From Paraburkholderia sp. UYCP14C (GTDB lineage Bacteria > Pseudomonadota > Gammaproteobacteria > Burkholderiales > Burkholderiaceae), in contig NZ_SELS01000030.1 of NCBI RefSeq assembly GCF_004197395.1, forward strand, positions 29,967 to 93,966: 64,000 nucleotides of DNA, in the 5' to 3' direction. Positions 26,568 through 37,432 of this stretch are shown piece by piece; position 1 is the first letter of the stretch, and each line of letters opens with the position of its first letter. A program made the translations under genes and the position numbers. Under the pieces are notes generated by a model. The model did no database searches. It was not told where the DNA came from and saw nothing but the letters and a program-made list of their open reading frames with translations.

Positions 26568-27433
26568 GATGCGCGCAGTTCCCTCGTGAAGAGTCCCTGG
26601 GGACGTACCGACAGAATCACCACGAGCAGCACGAACGCGATGATGTCCTTGTAGTCGGTCGAGATATAGAAGGCGCCGAAGCTCTCGGCCATGCCGATGA
26701 TGAGCCCGCCGACGATCGCACCCGGCACGCTGCCCATGCCGCCGAGAATGATGATCACGAACGCCTTCAGGATCACGAGCTGGCCCATCGCCGGATAGAC
26801 GAGGTTGATCGGCGCATAGAGCGTCGCGGCGACGGCCGCGAGCAGGCCCGAGATGCCGAACGTGAGCATCGTCACCTTGTTGGTGTCGATGCCCATCAGC
26901 GATGCGCCTTCGCGATCCTGCGCCATCGCGATGATGCTCGCGCCGATCACGGTGAAGCGCAGGAACAGCTGCAGCAGCAGGACGAGCGCGAACGCCGCGC
27001 CGATGATCAGCAGCCGCTGCAACGGCGCGCTGACGCTGCCGAGCTCGACGATGCCGGTATAAGGCGTCGGCATCCGATGAAAATCCGCGCCCCACATTGC
27101 TTGCGCGCCGGCTTCGAGAAACAGCAGCAGGCCGATCGCGGCGATCATCGGATGCAATTCGGAGGACTTGCGCAGCGGAGTGAACACGAGCCGCTCGGCG
27201 AGGATTGCCAGCAGGGCGACCGCGATGCCGGAGCCGATCATCGCGAGCCAGTAGTTCAGGCCGAGGCGGCTCATCAGATAGAACGACACGAACGCGCCGA
27301 CCATGTAGAACGCGCCGTGCGCGAAGTTCGGCACCGCGAGGATGCCGTAGACGAGAGTGAGACCCAGCGCGACGAGGCTGTAAATGCCGCCTAGCGTCAA
27401 GCCGTTGAGGACCTGCTGCAAGAACATATCCAC
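26564..27433 (-). CDS. ABC transporter permease, LivH type
   Basis: 289 residues. The start is placed at GTG 27433 (VDMFLQQVLNGLTLGG), 10 bases after GGGAGG; the ATG at 27427 is an alternative two codons later. It has LivH features: LTLGGIYSLVALGLTLVYGILAVPNFAHGAFYMVGAF, the cytoplasmic EAA loop DREGASLMGID and LGGMGSVPGAIVGGLIIGMAES. First gene of the importer operon; the promoter should lie in the 27434-27866 region. Confidence 0.92.
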   Translation of the reverse strand: MDMFLQQVLNGLTLGGIYSLVALGLTLVYGILAVPNFAHGAFYMVGAFVSFYLMSRLGLNYWLAMIGSGIAVALLAILAERLVFTPLRKSSELHPMIAAIGLLLFLEAGAQAMWGADFHRMPTPYTGIVELGSVSAPLQRLLIIGAAFALVLLLQLFLRFTVIGASIIAMAQDREGASLMGIDTNKVTMLTFGISGLLAAVAATLYAPINLVYPAMGQLVILKAFVIIILGGMGSVPGAIVGGLIIGMAESFGAFYISTDYKDIIAFVLLVVILSVRPQGLFTRELRAS

Positions 27434-27866
27434 GCTTCGACATCCTCCCACTGGGACACACTGGGTGCGCATTGCGTTGGCTTTCGGCGCATGCCGCGGC
27501 ACTTCAATCCCGACGGCGACAGCCGATGCTTGAAAACGCACCTTCGGCTGCGGACTGCGCATCGCGAAGGGCGGCGGAGCGGAACAAATTTGGCACGGGC
27601 GTTCGCTTTCCGTCAACCAATTTTTGTGTGTGTTTGTTCTGCATTGCGGATTATTAGGGAAGTCACTGAGGTGCCGGATGAAGACCGCATAACTGCATGC
27701 TTTCTCGCGCGAAGCCCATGCGTACAGCATTGGATGCTACCGGCTTCGATACAGAATCCGTTGGATCGGGCGCGAACCGCGACATTGTTTAATCAATGCT
27801 TCGATTCCGCAATGCAGAAGCCTCACGCCCAAGCGGGCGCGCCACTCGCGCGGCGCACCGCATCGT
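27434..27866. other. Intergenic region upstream of the Liv operon
   Basis: 433 bases with lower GC than the neighbours, holding the presumed promoter of the minus-strand Liv operon. I see no gene and no copy of the TGCCGAATTTCGGCA palindrome found upstream of the SDR operon. It ends in the remnant porin sequence. Confidence 0.5.
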
Positions 27867-28064
27867 TCAGAACGTATGGCGAATGCCGATGTTCACGCCG
27901 GTCGTCGTACCGGTCGGCAGGTTCAGCGCGTTGTTGACCGACAGCCCGGTATGCATGCCGCCGTGATTGGTCACGAAGCCGACCTGCGCATACGTGACCG
28001 TCGCCTTCGACAACGAATAGTCGCCCGCGGTGCCGCCGAATGCGAACATCGCGCTCGCCTGCAA
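27867..28064 (-). pseudogene. Porin C-terminal fragment
   Basis: About 65 residues match the end of a Gram-negative (Burkholderia-type) trimeric porin: MFAFGGTAGDYSLSKATVTYAQVGFVTNHGG, then GLSVNNALNLPTGTTTGVNIGIRHTF ending in the C-terminal Phe needed for outer-membrane assembly. The ~300 N-terminal residues are missing. The sequence before residue 1 does not continue as porin, so this is a remnant left by deletion or recombination. Such fragments often mark rearrangement points. Confidence 0.75.
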
Positions 28065-28223
28065 GCCCGCTATTTCGGGCGAGGTGTGCCACCCGTATCC
28101 CGCTATTTGGCTGTAAGCTTCCGTTCACGGGTTCGCGACAAGGCTGCGCGACCCGCTGTGGTGGTTCACGATTCGCAGACGGACTCGCACGTTATTGCCC
28201 ATTCTTTTTAAGGAATATCCGTT

Positions 28224-28541
28224 ATGAAGAGCTTCGCCATTAAACGAATCATGCTTGGCGTTTCGGTCGTCGCACTGGTGGCCGGCACGATGCCGCTCGC
28301 GCTCGCACAGGGTTCGACGGATGCCGCGGCTCAGCAAGGCGCGGCGGCGAGCACGCCGAAGCCGACCAAGGCCGAGCGCAAGGAAGCGCGCAAGCAGGCT
28401 CGTGCGAAAAAGAACGCCGAGTTGAAGAAGCTCGAAGAGGCGGGCTATCAGCCGTCGCAGAACGATCCGAACTACCCGGACAAGCTGCAGGCGGCGCAGA
28501 AGAAGGCCGGCGTTGGCGCAGCCGCACCGGCCAGCCAGTAA
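28224..28541 (+). CDS. DUF4148-like secreted protein
   Basis: 105 residues. A signal peptide covers residues 1-28 (cleavage after LALA). A Lys/Ala-rich helical region follows (KPTKAERKEARKQARAKKNAELKKLEEAGYQPSQNDPNYPDKLQAAQKKAG); its LEEAGYxPSxxDxxYPxxLQAA ending is the DUF4148 pattern common in Burkholderiaceae. Function unknown; the highly basic region could contact nucleic acid or the envelope. AAGGAAT precedes the ATG at a usable distance. The 230 bases after it hold the hairpin at 28556-28590. Confidence 0.8.
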   Translation: MKSFAIKRIMLGVSVVALVAGTMPLALAQGSTDAAAQQGAAASTPKPTKAERKEARKQARAKKNAELKKLEEAGYQPSQNDPNYPDKLQAAQKKAGVGAAAPASQ

Positions 28542-28555
28542 CGGACAAGCGGACG

Positions 28556-28590
28556 CCCGGCGCGATGTTCATCGTCGATGAAGCGCCGGG
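28556..28590 (+). terminator. Structured hairpin after the DUF4148-like gene
   Basis: An outer 8-bp stem (28556-28563 with 28583-28590) encloses an inner stem (TTCATCG and CGATGAA) separated by one base and a short bulge. No T-tract follows, so it may be a Rho-linked or 3'-end-protecting structure. Confidence 0.4.
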
Positions 28591-28771
28591 TGGATTCGAG
28601 ATTCACGTTATCGTGATCCCATACCGCATTCGATTCGCTGTCCGGATGCGGATCAAACGCAGCCAATCAATATTGCTTCTCGCTCACCCCAAGCTTTAGG
28701 GGTTTTCCGGCCGCTGTTCACGGATCGGTTAGGCTTTGCCGTCAGCAACGCGATCCGCGGGGAACGTGATC

Positions 28772-29899
28772 ATGGCAACGAAGCATGAAGTGAAACGCTA
28801 CAAGGCGAATCTCTCCGACGAACTGCACAGCGCCGCGCTCTATGAGACGCTCGCGAACGTCGAGAAAGACGAGACCCGCAAGCAGGTCTACCAGGATCTC
28901 GCGCAATCCGAACACAGCCACGCGCAAGTGTGGGCCGACAAGCTCAGGGCCAACGGCATCGAACCGAAAGGCCATGGGCATGCGGTCAAAACGCGCCTGA
29001 TGAAGGGGCTCGTGCGCCTGTGCGGCGCGGACTTCGTGCTGCCGACACTCGCCGCCGCCGAATACGCGGACCGCAACAAATATCAAGGCCAACGCGACGC
29101 GGGCCGCATGTCGGCCGATGAACATCATCACGCGGCGGTCGTGCAAACGCTCGCGAGCACCGGCAATACCAACCTGTCATCCGGCGCGCGCATTGCCGAA
29201 GCCGAGTCGTGGCACAAGGGCGCCGCGTCGGGCAACGATCTGCGCGCGGCGGTCCTCGGCGCGAACGATGGCCTCGTGTCCAACTTCTGCCTGATCATGG
29301 GCGTCGCCGGCGCGGGCACCGGCAACAAGGCGATCCTGTTGACCGGCCTCGCCGGGCTGATCGCCGGGGCCTGTTCGATGGCACTCGGCGAATGGCTGTC
29401 GGTCACCAATGCGCGCGAACTCGCGAGCACGCAGATCGCGAAGGAAGCCGAGGAGATCGAAGAACAGCCCGAAGCGGAGGAGCACGAGCTCGCGCTGATC
29501 TACCGCGCGAAAGGGCTCGACGCGAACGAGGCGAAACGCGTGGCTTCGCAGATGATGCGCGACAAGGACAAGGCTCTCGACACCCTCACGCGCGAGGAGC
29601 TCGGTCTCGATCCGGCGGAACTGGGCGGCAATCCGTGGTCGGCGGCGGGCGTGTCGTTCTGTCTGTTTTCGCTCGGCGCGATTTTTCCGGTGATGCCTTT
29701 TCTGTGGACCCACGGCGTCAGCGCGATCGTGCAGTGTGTCGTGCTGAGCATGCTGGCGCTCGCATCGATCGGCGTGTTCACGTCGTTGTTCAACGGCCGC
29801 AGCGCGGGTTTTTCGGCGCTGCGCCAGATCGTCATCGGGCTGATCGCGGCCGGGTTTACGTTCGGCGTCGGGCATTTGCTGGGCGTATCGATTTCCTGA
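28772..29899 (+). CDS. mbfA: Ferritin-like / VIT1 family iron transporter (MbfA-like)
   Basis: 375 residues. The N-terminal ~145 residues form a ferritin-like (rubrerythrin) domain with LSDELHSAALYETLANVEKDE, SEHSHAQVWADKL and a later DEHHHAAVVQT; the Glu and His residues are the likely di-iron ligands. The C-terminal ~225 residues are a CCC1/VIT1 membrane domain (AAVLGANDGLVSNFCLIMGVAGAG, SMALGEWLSV, several transmembrane helices to the end). In alpha- and betaproteobacteria this fusion is MbfA, an inner-membrane iron exporter that protects against iron-dependent oxidative stress, often controlled by Irr. The start at 28772 follows GGGGAACG. Symbol given by domain architecture, not by a tested homologue. 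Confidence 0.85.
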   Translation: MATKHEVKRYKANLSDELHSAALYETLANVEKDETRKQVYQDLAQSEHSHAQVWADKLRANGIEPKGHGHAVKTRLMKGLVRLCGADFVLPTLAAAEYADRNKYQGQRDAGRMSADEHHHAAVVQTLASTGNTNLSSGARIAEAESWHKGAASGNDLRAAVLGANDGLVSNFCLIMGVAGAGTGNKAILLTGLAGLIAGACSMALGEWLSVTNARELASTQIAKEAEEIEEQPEAEEHELALIYRAKGLDANEAKRVASQMMRDKDKALDTLTREELGLDPAELGGNPWSAAGVSFCLFSLGAIFPVMPFLWTHGVSAIVQCVVLSMLALASIGVFTSLFNGRSAGFSALRQIVIGLIAAGFTFGVGHLLGVSIS

Positions 29900-30022
29900 G
29901 CGGTTCACCCCGCGCGCGCGCGTCGCGCTCGCCGTCGTCCGGGAGCGCGGCTTGCTCTGTCGCGACACCCTCCGCGCGCCGGCCAATCCGCGTCAATCCC
30001 TTCTCCCATAAGGCTTTCCTCG

Positions 30023-30046
30023 CCGCGCCGAGTGCTCCCGGCGCGG
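30023..30046. other. GC-rich inverted repeat between mbfA and choV
   Basis: CCGCGCCG (30023-30030) pairs with CGGCGCGG (30039-30046), an 8-bp stem and 8-base loop. It lies 124 bases after mbfA and 115 before choV, without a T-tract; it could be a weak terminator. A CCACATGTGG palindrome is at 30062-30071, near the presumed choV promoter. Confidence 0.35.
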
Positions 30047-30160
30047 CCGGGTGTCGCATTTCCACATGTGGTTGTCGGAATTAGTCGGCTCGCCGAACTT
30101 TTTTCTAGCAAATATGTATGCACAGCGCGGACGGACGTCCGCAAGCGAGGAGAGCATTCG

Positions 30161-31336
30161 ATGAATTCCCCCAAGGTCGTGGTCGAAGGACTGTGCAAGG
30201 TGTTCGGCAGTAACCCGAAACAGGCGCTCGCCATGCTGGCCGGCGGCGCCACGAAAGAGGAAGTGTTTGCCCGCACCGGTCAGATCGTCGGCGTACACAA
30301 CGCGTCGTTCGAAGTTCGCGAGGGCGAGATCTTCGTGCTGATGGGCCTGTCCGGCTCCGGCAAGTCGACGCTGATTCGCCTGATCAATCGGCTCGTCGAG
30401 CCGAGCGCCGGCAAGGTGCTGATCGACGGCCGCGATGTCGCGAGCGTGCCGCGAGCCGAACTGACGGCGCTGCGCCGCAAGGACATGAGCATGGTGTTCC
30501 AGTCCTTCGCGCTGATGCCGCAGCGCAACGTGTTGGCCAACGCGGCGTTCGGGCTCGAAGTCGCGGGCGTCGGGCGCAAGGAGCGCGAGGCACGGGCGCT
30601 GGCGGTGCTCGAACAGGTAGGCCTCGCGACCTTCGCGCAGAAGCTGCCCGCCGAGCTGTCGGGCGGCATGCAGCAGCGCGTCGGGCTCGCGCGAGCGCTC
30701 ACGGTCAACCCATCGCTGATGATCATGGACGAGGCGTTCTCCGCGCTCGATCCGCTCAAGCGCAAGGAGATGCAGAACGTGCTGCTCGATCTACAACGCG
30801 AGCAGCAGCGCACGATCCTGTTCGTGTCGCACGATCTGGAGGAGGCGATGCGCATCGGCACGCGCATCGCGATCATGGAGGGCGGGCGTGTGGTGCAGAT
30901 CGGCACGCCGCAGGAAATCATCAAGAACCCGGCCGACGACTACGTGCGCGCATTCTTCGAAGGCATCGACACGAGCCGCTATCTGACGGCCGGGGATCTG
31001 ATGCAGATCGACGCCGTGCCGCTGATGCACGCGCCGCAGATCGACGCGTCGAGTGTGGCCGCGACGCTGAACGGCAGCGCCGAATACGCATTCGTGCTCG
31101 ACGGCCAGCGCAGGATCCGCGGCTTCGTGTGCCGCGACTCGACGGGCAGCGCGTCGCCGCGGCTCAACAACATCGAATGCATTCACCGCAGCACGCCGCT
31201 CAACGACGTGGTCGAGCGCGTGGCGGCGAGCCGCGCGCCGCTGCCCGTCGTCGAAGCGGACGGTTCCTACTGCGGTTCGATCAACCAGACGAACGTGCTG
31301 AACGTTCTCACGCGCCATCGAGGTTCTCATGTCTGA
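30161..31336 (+). CDS. choV: Glycine betaine/choline-type ABC transporter ATP-binding protein
   Basis: 391 residues. Walker A GLSGSGKST at about 66-74, signature LSGGMQQRVGLARAL, Walker B LMIMDEAFSALDP. A C-terminal CBS-like regulatory region (YAFVLDGQRRIRGFV, PLPVVEADGSYCGSINQ) is present, as in ProV/OpuAA/ChoV quaternary-amine transporters. The N-terminal extension KVFGSNPKQALAMLAGGATKEEVFARTGQIVGVHNASF is also a ProV hallmark. Overlaps choW by 8 bases. GAGGAGAG precedes the ATG. Located at the head of the betaine-degradation island, it should import betaine or choline; the naming ChoV versus ProV is based on context. Confidence 0.9.
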   Translation: MNSPKVVVEGLCKVFGSNPKQALAMLAGGATKEEVFARTGQIVGVHNASFEVREGEIFVLMGLSGSGKSTLIRLINRLVEPSAGKVLIDGRDVASVPRAELTALRRKDMSMVFQSFALMPQRNVLANAAFGLEVAGVGRKEREARALAVLEQVGLATFAQKLPAELSGGMQQRVGLARALTVNPSLMIMDEAFSALDPLKRKEMQNVLLDLQREQQRTILFVSHDLEEAMRIGTRIAIMEGGRVVQIGTPQEIIKNPADDYVRAFFEGIDTSRYLTAGDLMQIDAVPLMHAPQIDASSVAATLNGSAEYAFVLDGQRRIRGFVCRDSTGSASPRLNNIECIHRSTPLNDVVERVAASRAPLPVVEADGSYCGSINQTNVLNVLTRHRGSHV

Positions 31337-32231
31337 AGTCATTCCACTTGGCGCCTGGGTCGATCACGGCGTTCACTACCTGCTCGATCACGATGCGAAG
31401 ACCTTCGACACGATCGGCAAGGTCATCGAAAGTTTCGCCGCGGCGGTCGAGCACGGCTTGCAGGCCGTGCCGATGTGGGCGCTGATGGCGTTCTTCGTCG
31501 GCATCGGCTTGTGGCGCGTCGGCTGGCGCTTCGCGCTGTTCACGCTGGCCGCGCTGCTGTTGATCTACGGCACCGGCTTCTGGGATCAGATGGTGATCAC
31601 GCTCGGCCTCACGCTGTCGTCGACGGTGATCAGTCTCGTACTGGGCGTGCCGCTCGGCATCTGGATGGCGAAGAGCCGCACCGTCGAAATGATCGTGCGC
31701 CCGGTGCTCGATCTGATGCAGACGATGCCCGCGTTCGTCTACCTGATTCCGGCCGCGATGCTGTTCGGCCTCGGCCGCGTGCCGGGCATCCTGTCGACGG
31801 TGATCTTCGCGATGCCGCCCGCGGTGCGTCTGACCGCGCTCGGTATCAAGCACGTGAATCACGAAATCGTCGAAGCGGGGCAGGCGTTCGGCTGCACGCC
31901 GTGGCAACTGCTGTACAAGGTGCAGTTTCCGAACGCGCTGCCGTCGATCATGACCGGCGTGAACCAGACCATCATGATGGCGCTGTCGATGGTGATCATC
32001 GCGTCGATGGTCGGCGCGGGCGGTCTCGGCAACGACGTGCTTGCGAGTATCCAGCGGCTCGATATCGGGCTCGGCTTCGAAAGCGGGATGTCGGTCGTGA
32101 TGCTGGCGATCATTCTGGACCGCATCACCGAGAGCTTCGGACGGGCGCCGGGCAAGGCACGCGCACCGCTGTTCGCGGGGTTGCGCAATGCGATGAGAGT
32201 GCGCCGGGAGCCGGCGGCGCAACACGGCTGA
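31329..32231 (+). CDS. choW: Glycine betaine/choline-type ABC transporter permease
   Basis: 300 residues. An N-terminal region of about 60 residues precedes five or more transmembrane segments. The permease EAA-type loop is LTALGIKHVNHEIVEAGQAFGCTPWQLLYKVQFPNALPSIMTG, as in ProW/OpuAB; LGVPLGIWMAKSRT and ARPVLD-like VRPVLDLMQTMPAFVYLIPAAMLFGLG are also typical. Overlaps choV by 8 bases, so the proteins are made in step. The periplasmic binding protein of this system is probably encoded 25 kb away at 57594. Confidence 0.92.
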   Translation: MSEVIPLGAWVDHGVHYLLDHDAKTFDTIGKVIESFAAAVEHGLQAVPMWALMAFFVGIGLWRVGWRFALFTLAALLLIYGTGFWDQMVITLGLTLSSTVISLVLGVPLGIWMAKSRTVEMIVRPVLDLMQTMPAFVYLIPAAMLFGLGRVPGILSTVIFAMPPAVRLTALGIKHVNHEIVEAGQAFGCTPWQLLYKVQFPNALPSIMTGVNQTIMMALSMVIIASMVGAGGLGNDVLASIQRLDIGLGFESGMSVVMLAIILDRITESFGRAPGKARAPLFAGLRNAMRVRREPAAQHG

Positions 32232-32243
32232 TACGCCGAGCCG

Positions 32244-33263
32244 ATGCACCTATCCGACAAGCCTATGAAGCGCGATGCAATCACCGCAGCCGAAGCCGAA
32301 GCCGATGCGCGGCTGTCTAACGTCGCGCACGTCGGTTTCCTGACGCTGCCGAACTTCTCGATGATCGCGTTCACCAGCGCGGTCGAGGTGCTGCGCATGG
32401 CGAACTACGTGGGCCGCGCGCAGCACTACCGGTGGTCGGTGATCACGCCGGACGGCGAGCCGGCGCGCGCGAGCAACGGCATCACGGTGAAGCCGACCAC
32501 CACGCTCGCCGAAGCCGGCATGCCGGATCTGCTGTTCGTGTGCGCGGGCTGGCACGTGCGCGAGTATGTGAACGACGCGGTGATCGCGTTGCTGCGCGAG
32601 GCGGCCGCGAACCGCGTGCCGCTCGGCGGCATCTGCACGGGGCCGTACGCACTGCTCGCGGCCGGGCTGCTCGACGGCTATCGCGCGACCGTGCATTGGG
32701 AGGACATGTCGCCGTTGCACCAGCGCTATCCGCACGTGCATTTCGACGACGAACTATTCGTGATCGACCGCGACCGGCTGACCTGCACCGGCGGCACCGC
32801 GCCGCTCGATCTGATGCTGCATCTGGTCGGCATGCGGCTGGGGTCCGCGGTGGCCGCGCAGGTGTCGGAGCAGTTCGTCGTCGAGCGGATTCGCGGCTCG
32901 ACCGACTACCAGCACATTCCGGTCGACGCGCGGGTGGGGCTCTCGCGCGCCGAACTGATCGAAGTGGTGCGGCTGATGGAAGCGAACATCGAGGAACCGC
33001 TCTCGCTCGACGAACTCGCGCGGCTCGTCAACCTGTCGCAGCGTCATTTGCAGCGGATGTTCAAGCTGTTCCTGAACGTGTCGCCGACGCATTACTACCT
33101 GAGCTTGCGGTTGCGCCGCGCGCGCGACCTGCTGCGAAATACCGACACGTCGATCGCGCGGGTGACCACCGTGTGCGGTTTTCATTCGCCGTGCCATTTC
33201 AGCAAGGCGTATCGCGCGCAGTTCGGGCATGCGCCGAGCGTCGAGCGGCGCATGCCGGAATAG
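32244..33263 (+). CDS. GlxA/AraC-family regulator (GbdR-like)
   Basis: 339 residues. An N-terminal DJ-1/PfpI-like amidotransferase domain (about 27-200: VGFLTLPNFSMIAFTSAVEVLRMANYVG, LLFVCAGWHVREYVN, GGICTGPYALLAAGLL) is joined to two AraC helix-turn-helix motifs in the last ~100 residues (LSLDELARLVNLSQRHLQRMFKLFLNVSPTHYYLSLRLRRARDLL and ITSIARVTTVCGFHSPCHFSKAYRAQFG). This is the architecture of GbdR, SouR and CdhR, activators of betaine, sarcosine and carnitine catabolism. It is 12 bases after choW, probably in that operon. The start at 32244 lacks a clear ribosome-binding site; an ATG at 32265 is possible. Very similar to the regulator at 44601-45596. Confidence 0.87.
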   Translation: MHLSDKPMKRDAITAAEAEADARLSNVAHVGFLTLPNFSMIAFTSAVEVLRMANYVGRAQHYRWSVITPDGEPARASNGITVKPTTTLAEAGMPDLLFVCAGWHVREYVNDAVIALLREAAANRVPLGGICTGPYALLAAGLLDGYRATVHWEDMSPLHQRYPHVHFDDELFVIDRDRLTCTGGTAPLDLMLHLVGMRLGSAVAAQVSEQFVVERIRGSTDYQHIPVDARVGLSRAELIEVVRLMEANIEEPLSLDELARLVNLSQRHLQRMFKLFLNVSPTHYYLSLRLRRARDLLRNTDTSIARVTTVCGFHSPCHFSKAYRAQFGHAPSVERRMPE

Positions 33264-33292
33264 CCGGCGCCGCGCCCTGGCATGGCGCGAAT

Positions 33293-34375
33293 TCAGATCG
33301 CCTGCGCGCGGCCCGGAAACGTTTCGTCGTAGCACGAGCCGTCGTCGACTTGCGCCGCCGTGCCGCGCTGCTCGCGATACATCATCGGCGGCACGCCGAA
33401 CTGCTTGCGGAATTCCCGTCCCAGGTGCGAGGCGTCCGAAAAGCCGCAGCTCGACGCGATATCGGCGACGGTCTTGTCCGAACTCGTCAACAGCCACGCG
33501 GCGGTGCGCAGGCGCACCAGCTTCGCGTAGGCCTGCGGCGCCTTGCCGGTCTGCGCCTTGAACAGCCGTTCCAACTGGCGCGGCGACAGATCGAGCTTGC
33601 CCGCCAGTTCGTCGAGCGACAGCGCGCGGCCCACGTGCTGTTCCATCAGCAGAATCGCGCGCTTGACCTTCGGGTGCGAGGCCGGTGCGAGGCCGGGCGG
33701 ATGCGGCTGCGGCGCGTTACCTTTCTGCATGTCGTCGACCAGCAGGATACGCAGCGCCTTCTGCACCGTCGCGGTTTCGAAATGCCGCAGCAGGATCGCG
33801 GCGGCGACGTCGATCGATGCGCGCCCGCCCGAACACGTGATGCGCCGCCGGTCGATCACGAACAGCCGGTCGGCGACCAGCATCTGTTCGTCGACCGACG
33901 GAAAGCGCTCGATGAAATCCCAGTAGTGAAACCAGCTCACGCAGATCCGATAGCCGTCGAGCACGCCCGCGCGCATCAGCGAGAACACGCCGGTGCACAT
34001 GCCGACCAACGTCGCGTCGCGGGCCGCGGCGCGGCGGATGAACGCGAGCGTCGCGTCGCTCGCGGCCGGCCCCGAGTGCAGCAGTCCGCCGACCACTACC
34101 ACGTAGTCGAACTTCTCGGCGGTCTCGAAGGTTTCCCACGGCGTGATCTGGATGCCGCAACTCGCGCGCACCGGAGCAAGGGTTTCCCCGATCACGCTCC
34201 ACGAGCAGCGCACCGGTTTGCTGAAGTCGCCTTCGTCGGCGGACAGGCGCAGCAGGTCGACGAAACCGGAGAAAGCGGTCAGCGTGAAGTTCGGCAGCAG
34301 GATGATGCCGAAGCGGATGCGCTGCTTCGTGGCTGTCTCGAGCGAGGGAGGGGCAAGCGTTTCAGCGGAATTCAT
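33293..34375 (-). CDS. GlxA/AraC-family regulator, more divergent paralogue
   Basis: 360 residues with the same DJ-1-like plus AraC architecture (FGIILLPNFTLTAFSGFVDLLRLS, VVVVGGLLHSG, GMCTGVFSLMRAGVLDG, then LSLDELAGKLDLSPRQLERLFKAQTGKAPQAYAKLVRLRTAAWLL). It differs more from the other two regulators: a linker of about 15 residues (NAPQPHPPGLAPASHPKVK) and the DGYRICVSWFHYWDF segment are its own. It is divergent from sdaA, across a 334-base region. Its ligand is unknown; regulation of the adjacent serine/sarcosine genes is inferred from position. Confidence 0.85.
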   Translation of the reverse strand: MNSAETLAPPSLETATKQRIRFGIILLPNFTLTAFSGFVDLLRLSADEGDFSKPVRCSWSVIGETLAPVRASCGIQITPWETFETAEKFDYVVVVGGLLHSGPAASDATLAFIRRAAARDATLVGMCTGVFSLMRAGVLDGYRICVSWFHYWDFIERFPSVDEQMLVADRLFVIDRRRITCSGGRASIDVAAAILLRHFETATVQKALRILLVDDMQKGNAPQPHPPGLAPASHPKVKRAILLMEQHVGRALSLDELAGKLDLSPRQLERLFKAQTGKAPQAYAKLVRLRTAAWLLTSSDKTVADIASSCGFSDASHLGREFRKQFGVPPMMYREQRGTAAQVDDGSCYDETFPGRAQAI

Positions 34376-34709
34376 GCGTGCGGCGGGTCGGCGAAAAGAA
34401 CGGCGAAAGAGGAGCGAACGTTAACCGAAAGGGTGAAAGAAGCATAGCACCACGGACCCCAGGCATTGTCGGCCGCGATTTCAGCGCGTGTCGCAAATGC
34501 GCCGCCAGTCATCGCAAAAGCGCCGCGAGGCTTGCCCGGCGGGCCGCCTGCCGCCTCACTTGACGACGCCATCCCACTGCGATGCCGTTTTTATTCTATC
34601 GATCCGGGCCGCCGTGCGGTGCAATAGGCACATTCCATCCGGGCGCATGAATCAGGTTAGAGCGCTTCCGGCCATCGCAATACGCAGGACACAACGCACA
34701 AGGTACGCC
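34376..34709. other. Divergent promoter region between GlxA regulator and sdaA
   Basis: 334 bases without a supported gene. It must contain the promoters of the minus-strand regulator and of the sdaA-sox transcript. A stretch TTTTTATTCTATCG near 34587 is unusually AT-rich and could form a -10 region. I found no strong palindrome. Confidence 0.45.
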
Positions 34710-36104
<1,395 letters not shown>

Positions 36105-36162
36105 ACCTCCCGCAATACCAGCAAAACCGCATCAGCATCAGCAAACCCGCAAAGGACCGACG

Positions 36163-37407
36163 ATGAGCCGCTATTCGATATTCAGCCTGCTGCGCAACGG
36201 GATGTCGTATCACGAGAACTGGGAGCGGCAATGGCGCAGCCCGGAACCGAAGAAGGAATACGACGTCGTGATCGTCGGTGGCGGCGGCCATGGTCTTGCG
36301 ACCGCGTACTACCTCGCGAAGGAACACGGCGTGAAGAATGTCGCGATTCTGGAGAAGGGTTGGATCGGCGGCGGCAATACCGCGCGCAACACGACGATCG
36401 TTCGTTCCAACTATCTCTGGGACGAATCCGCCGCGCTGTACGAAAAGGCGTTGAAGCTGTGGGAAGGTCTGTCACAGGATCTCAACTACAACGTGATGTT
36501 CAGCCAGCGCGGCGTGATGAATCTGGCGCACTCGCTGCAGGACGTGCGCGACACCGAGCGCCGCGTGAACGCGAACCGGCTGAACGGTATCGATGCCGAG
36601 TTCATCACGCCCGAACAGATCAAGGAAATCGAACCGACCATCAACCTGAACAGCCGCTATCCGGTGCTCGGCGCATCGATCCAGCGTCGCGCGGGCGTCG
36701 CGCGGCATGACGCCGTCGCGTGGGGTTTCGCACGCGGCGCGGACCAGCATGGTGTCGACATCATTCAGAATTGCCAGGTGACTGGCATTCGCCGTGACGG
36801 TGGGCGCGTGACGGGCGTCGATACCGTGAAGGGCTTCATCAAGGCGAAGAAGGTCGCCGTGGTGGCGGCCGGTAACACGTCGACGCTCGCCGACATGGCC
36901 GGCATCCGGCTGCCGCTCGAAAGCCATCCGTTGCAGGCGCTCGTGTCCGAGCCGATCAAGCCGGTGGTCAACTCGGTGATCATGTCGAACGCGGTGCACG
37001 CGTATATCAGCCAGTCCGACAAGGGCGATCTCGTGATCGGCGCCGGCATCGATCAATACTCGGGCTTTGGTCAGCGTGGCAGCTTCCACATCATCGAAGG
37101 CACGCTGCAGGCGATCGTCGAGATGTTCCCGGTGTTCTCGCGTGTGCGGATGAACCGTCAGTGGGGCGGCATCGTCGATGTGTCGCCGGATGCGTGCCCG
37201 ATCATCAGCAAGACCGATGTGAAGGGGCTCTATTTCAACTGCGGCTGGGGCACCGGTGGCTTCAAGGCGACGCCGGGCTCGGGCTGGGTGTTCGCGCATA
37301 CGATCGCGAAGGACGAACCTCATCCGCTGAACGCGCCGTTCTCGCTGGACCGCTTCTACACCGGTCATCTGATCGACGAACACGGCGCCGCCGGCGTCGC
37401 CCACTAA
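36163..37407 (+). CDS. soxB: Sarcosine oxidase subunit beta
   Basis: 414 residues. The FAD-binding Rossmann motif is at about 34-50 ([19 protein letters not shown]). [31 protein letters not shown] is the segment typical of heterotetrameric enzymes; the C-terminus has [41 protein letters not shown]. It is the flavin-bearing subunit that oxidatively demethylates sarcosine to glycine. Key neighbours are soxD, soxA and soxG in the usual order. GGACCGACG precedes the ATG. Confidence 0.96.
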   Translation: MSRYSIFSLLRNGMSYHENWERQWRSPEPKKEYDVVIVGGGGHGLATAYYLAKEHGVKNVAILEKGWIGGGNTARNTTIVRSNYLWDESAALYEKALKLWEGLSQDLNYNVMFSQRGVMNLAHSLQDVRDTERRVNANRLNGIDAEFITPEQIKEIEPTINLNSRYPVLGASIQRRAGVARHDAVAWGFARGADQHGVDIIQNCQVTGIRRDGGRVTGVDTVKGFIKAKKVAVVAAGNTSTLADMAGIRLPLESHPLQALVSEPIKPVVNSVIMSNAVHAYISQSDKGDLVIGAGIDQYSGFGQRGSFHIIEGTLQAIVEMFPVFSRVRMNRQWGGIVDVSPDACPIISKTDVKGLYFNCGWGTGGFKATPGSGWVFAHTIAKDEPHPLNAPFSLDRFYTGHLIDEHGAAGVAH

Positions 37408-37432
37408 CGCGTACCGCAATGACTTTGCATGG

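Noticed and set aside
25545-27461. 638-codon extension of the LivM frame
   Set aside because: The extra N-terminal ~300 residues are Arg/Ala-rich shadow of livH; LivM homologues start at the ATG at 26567.
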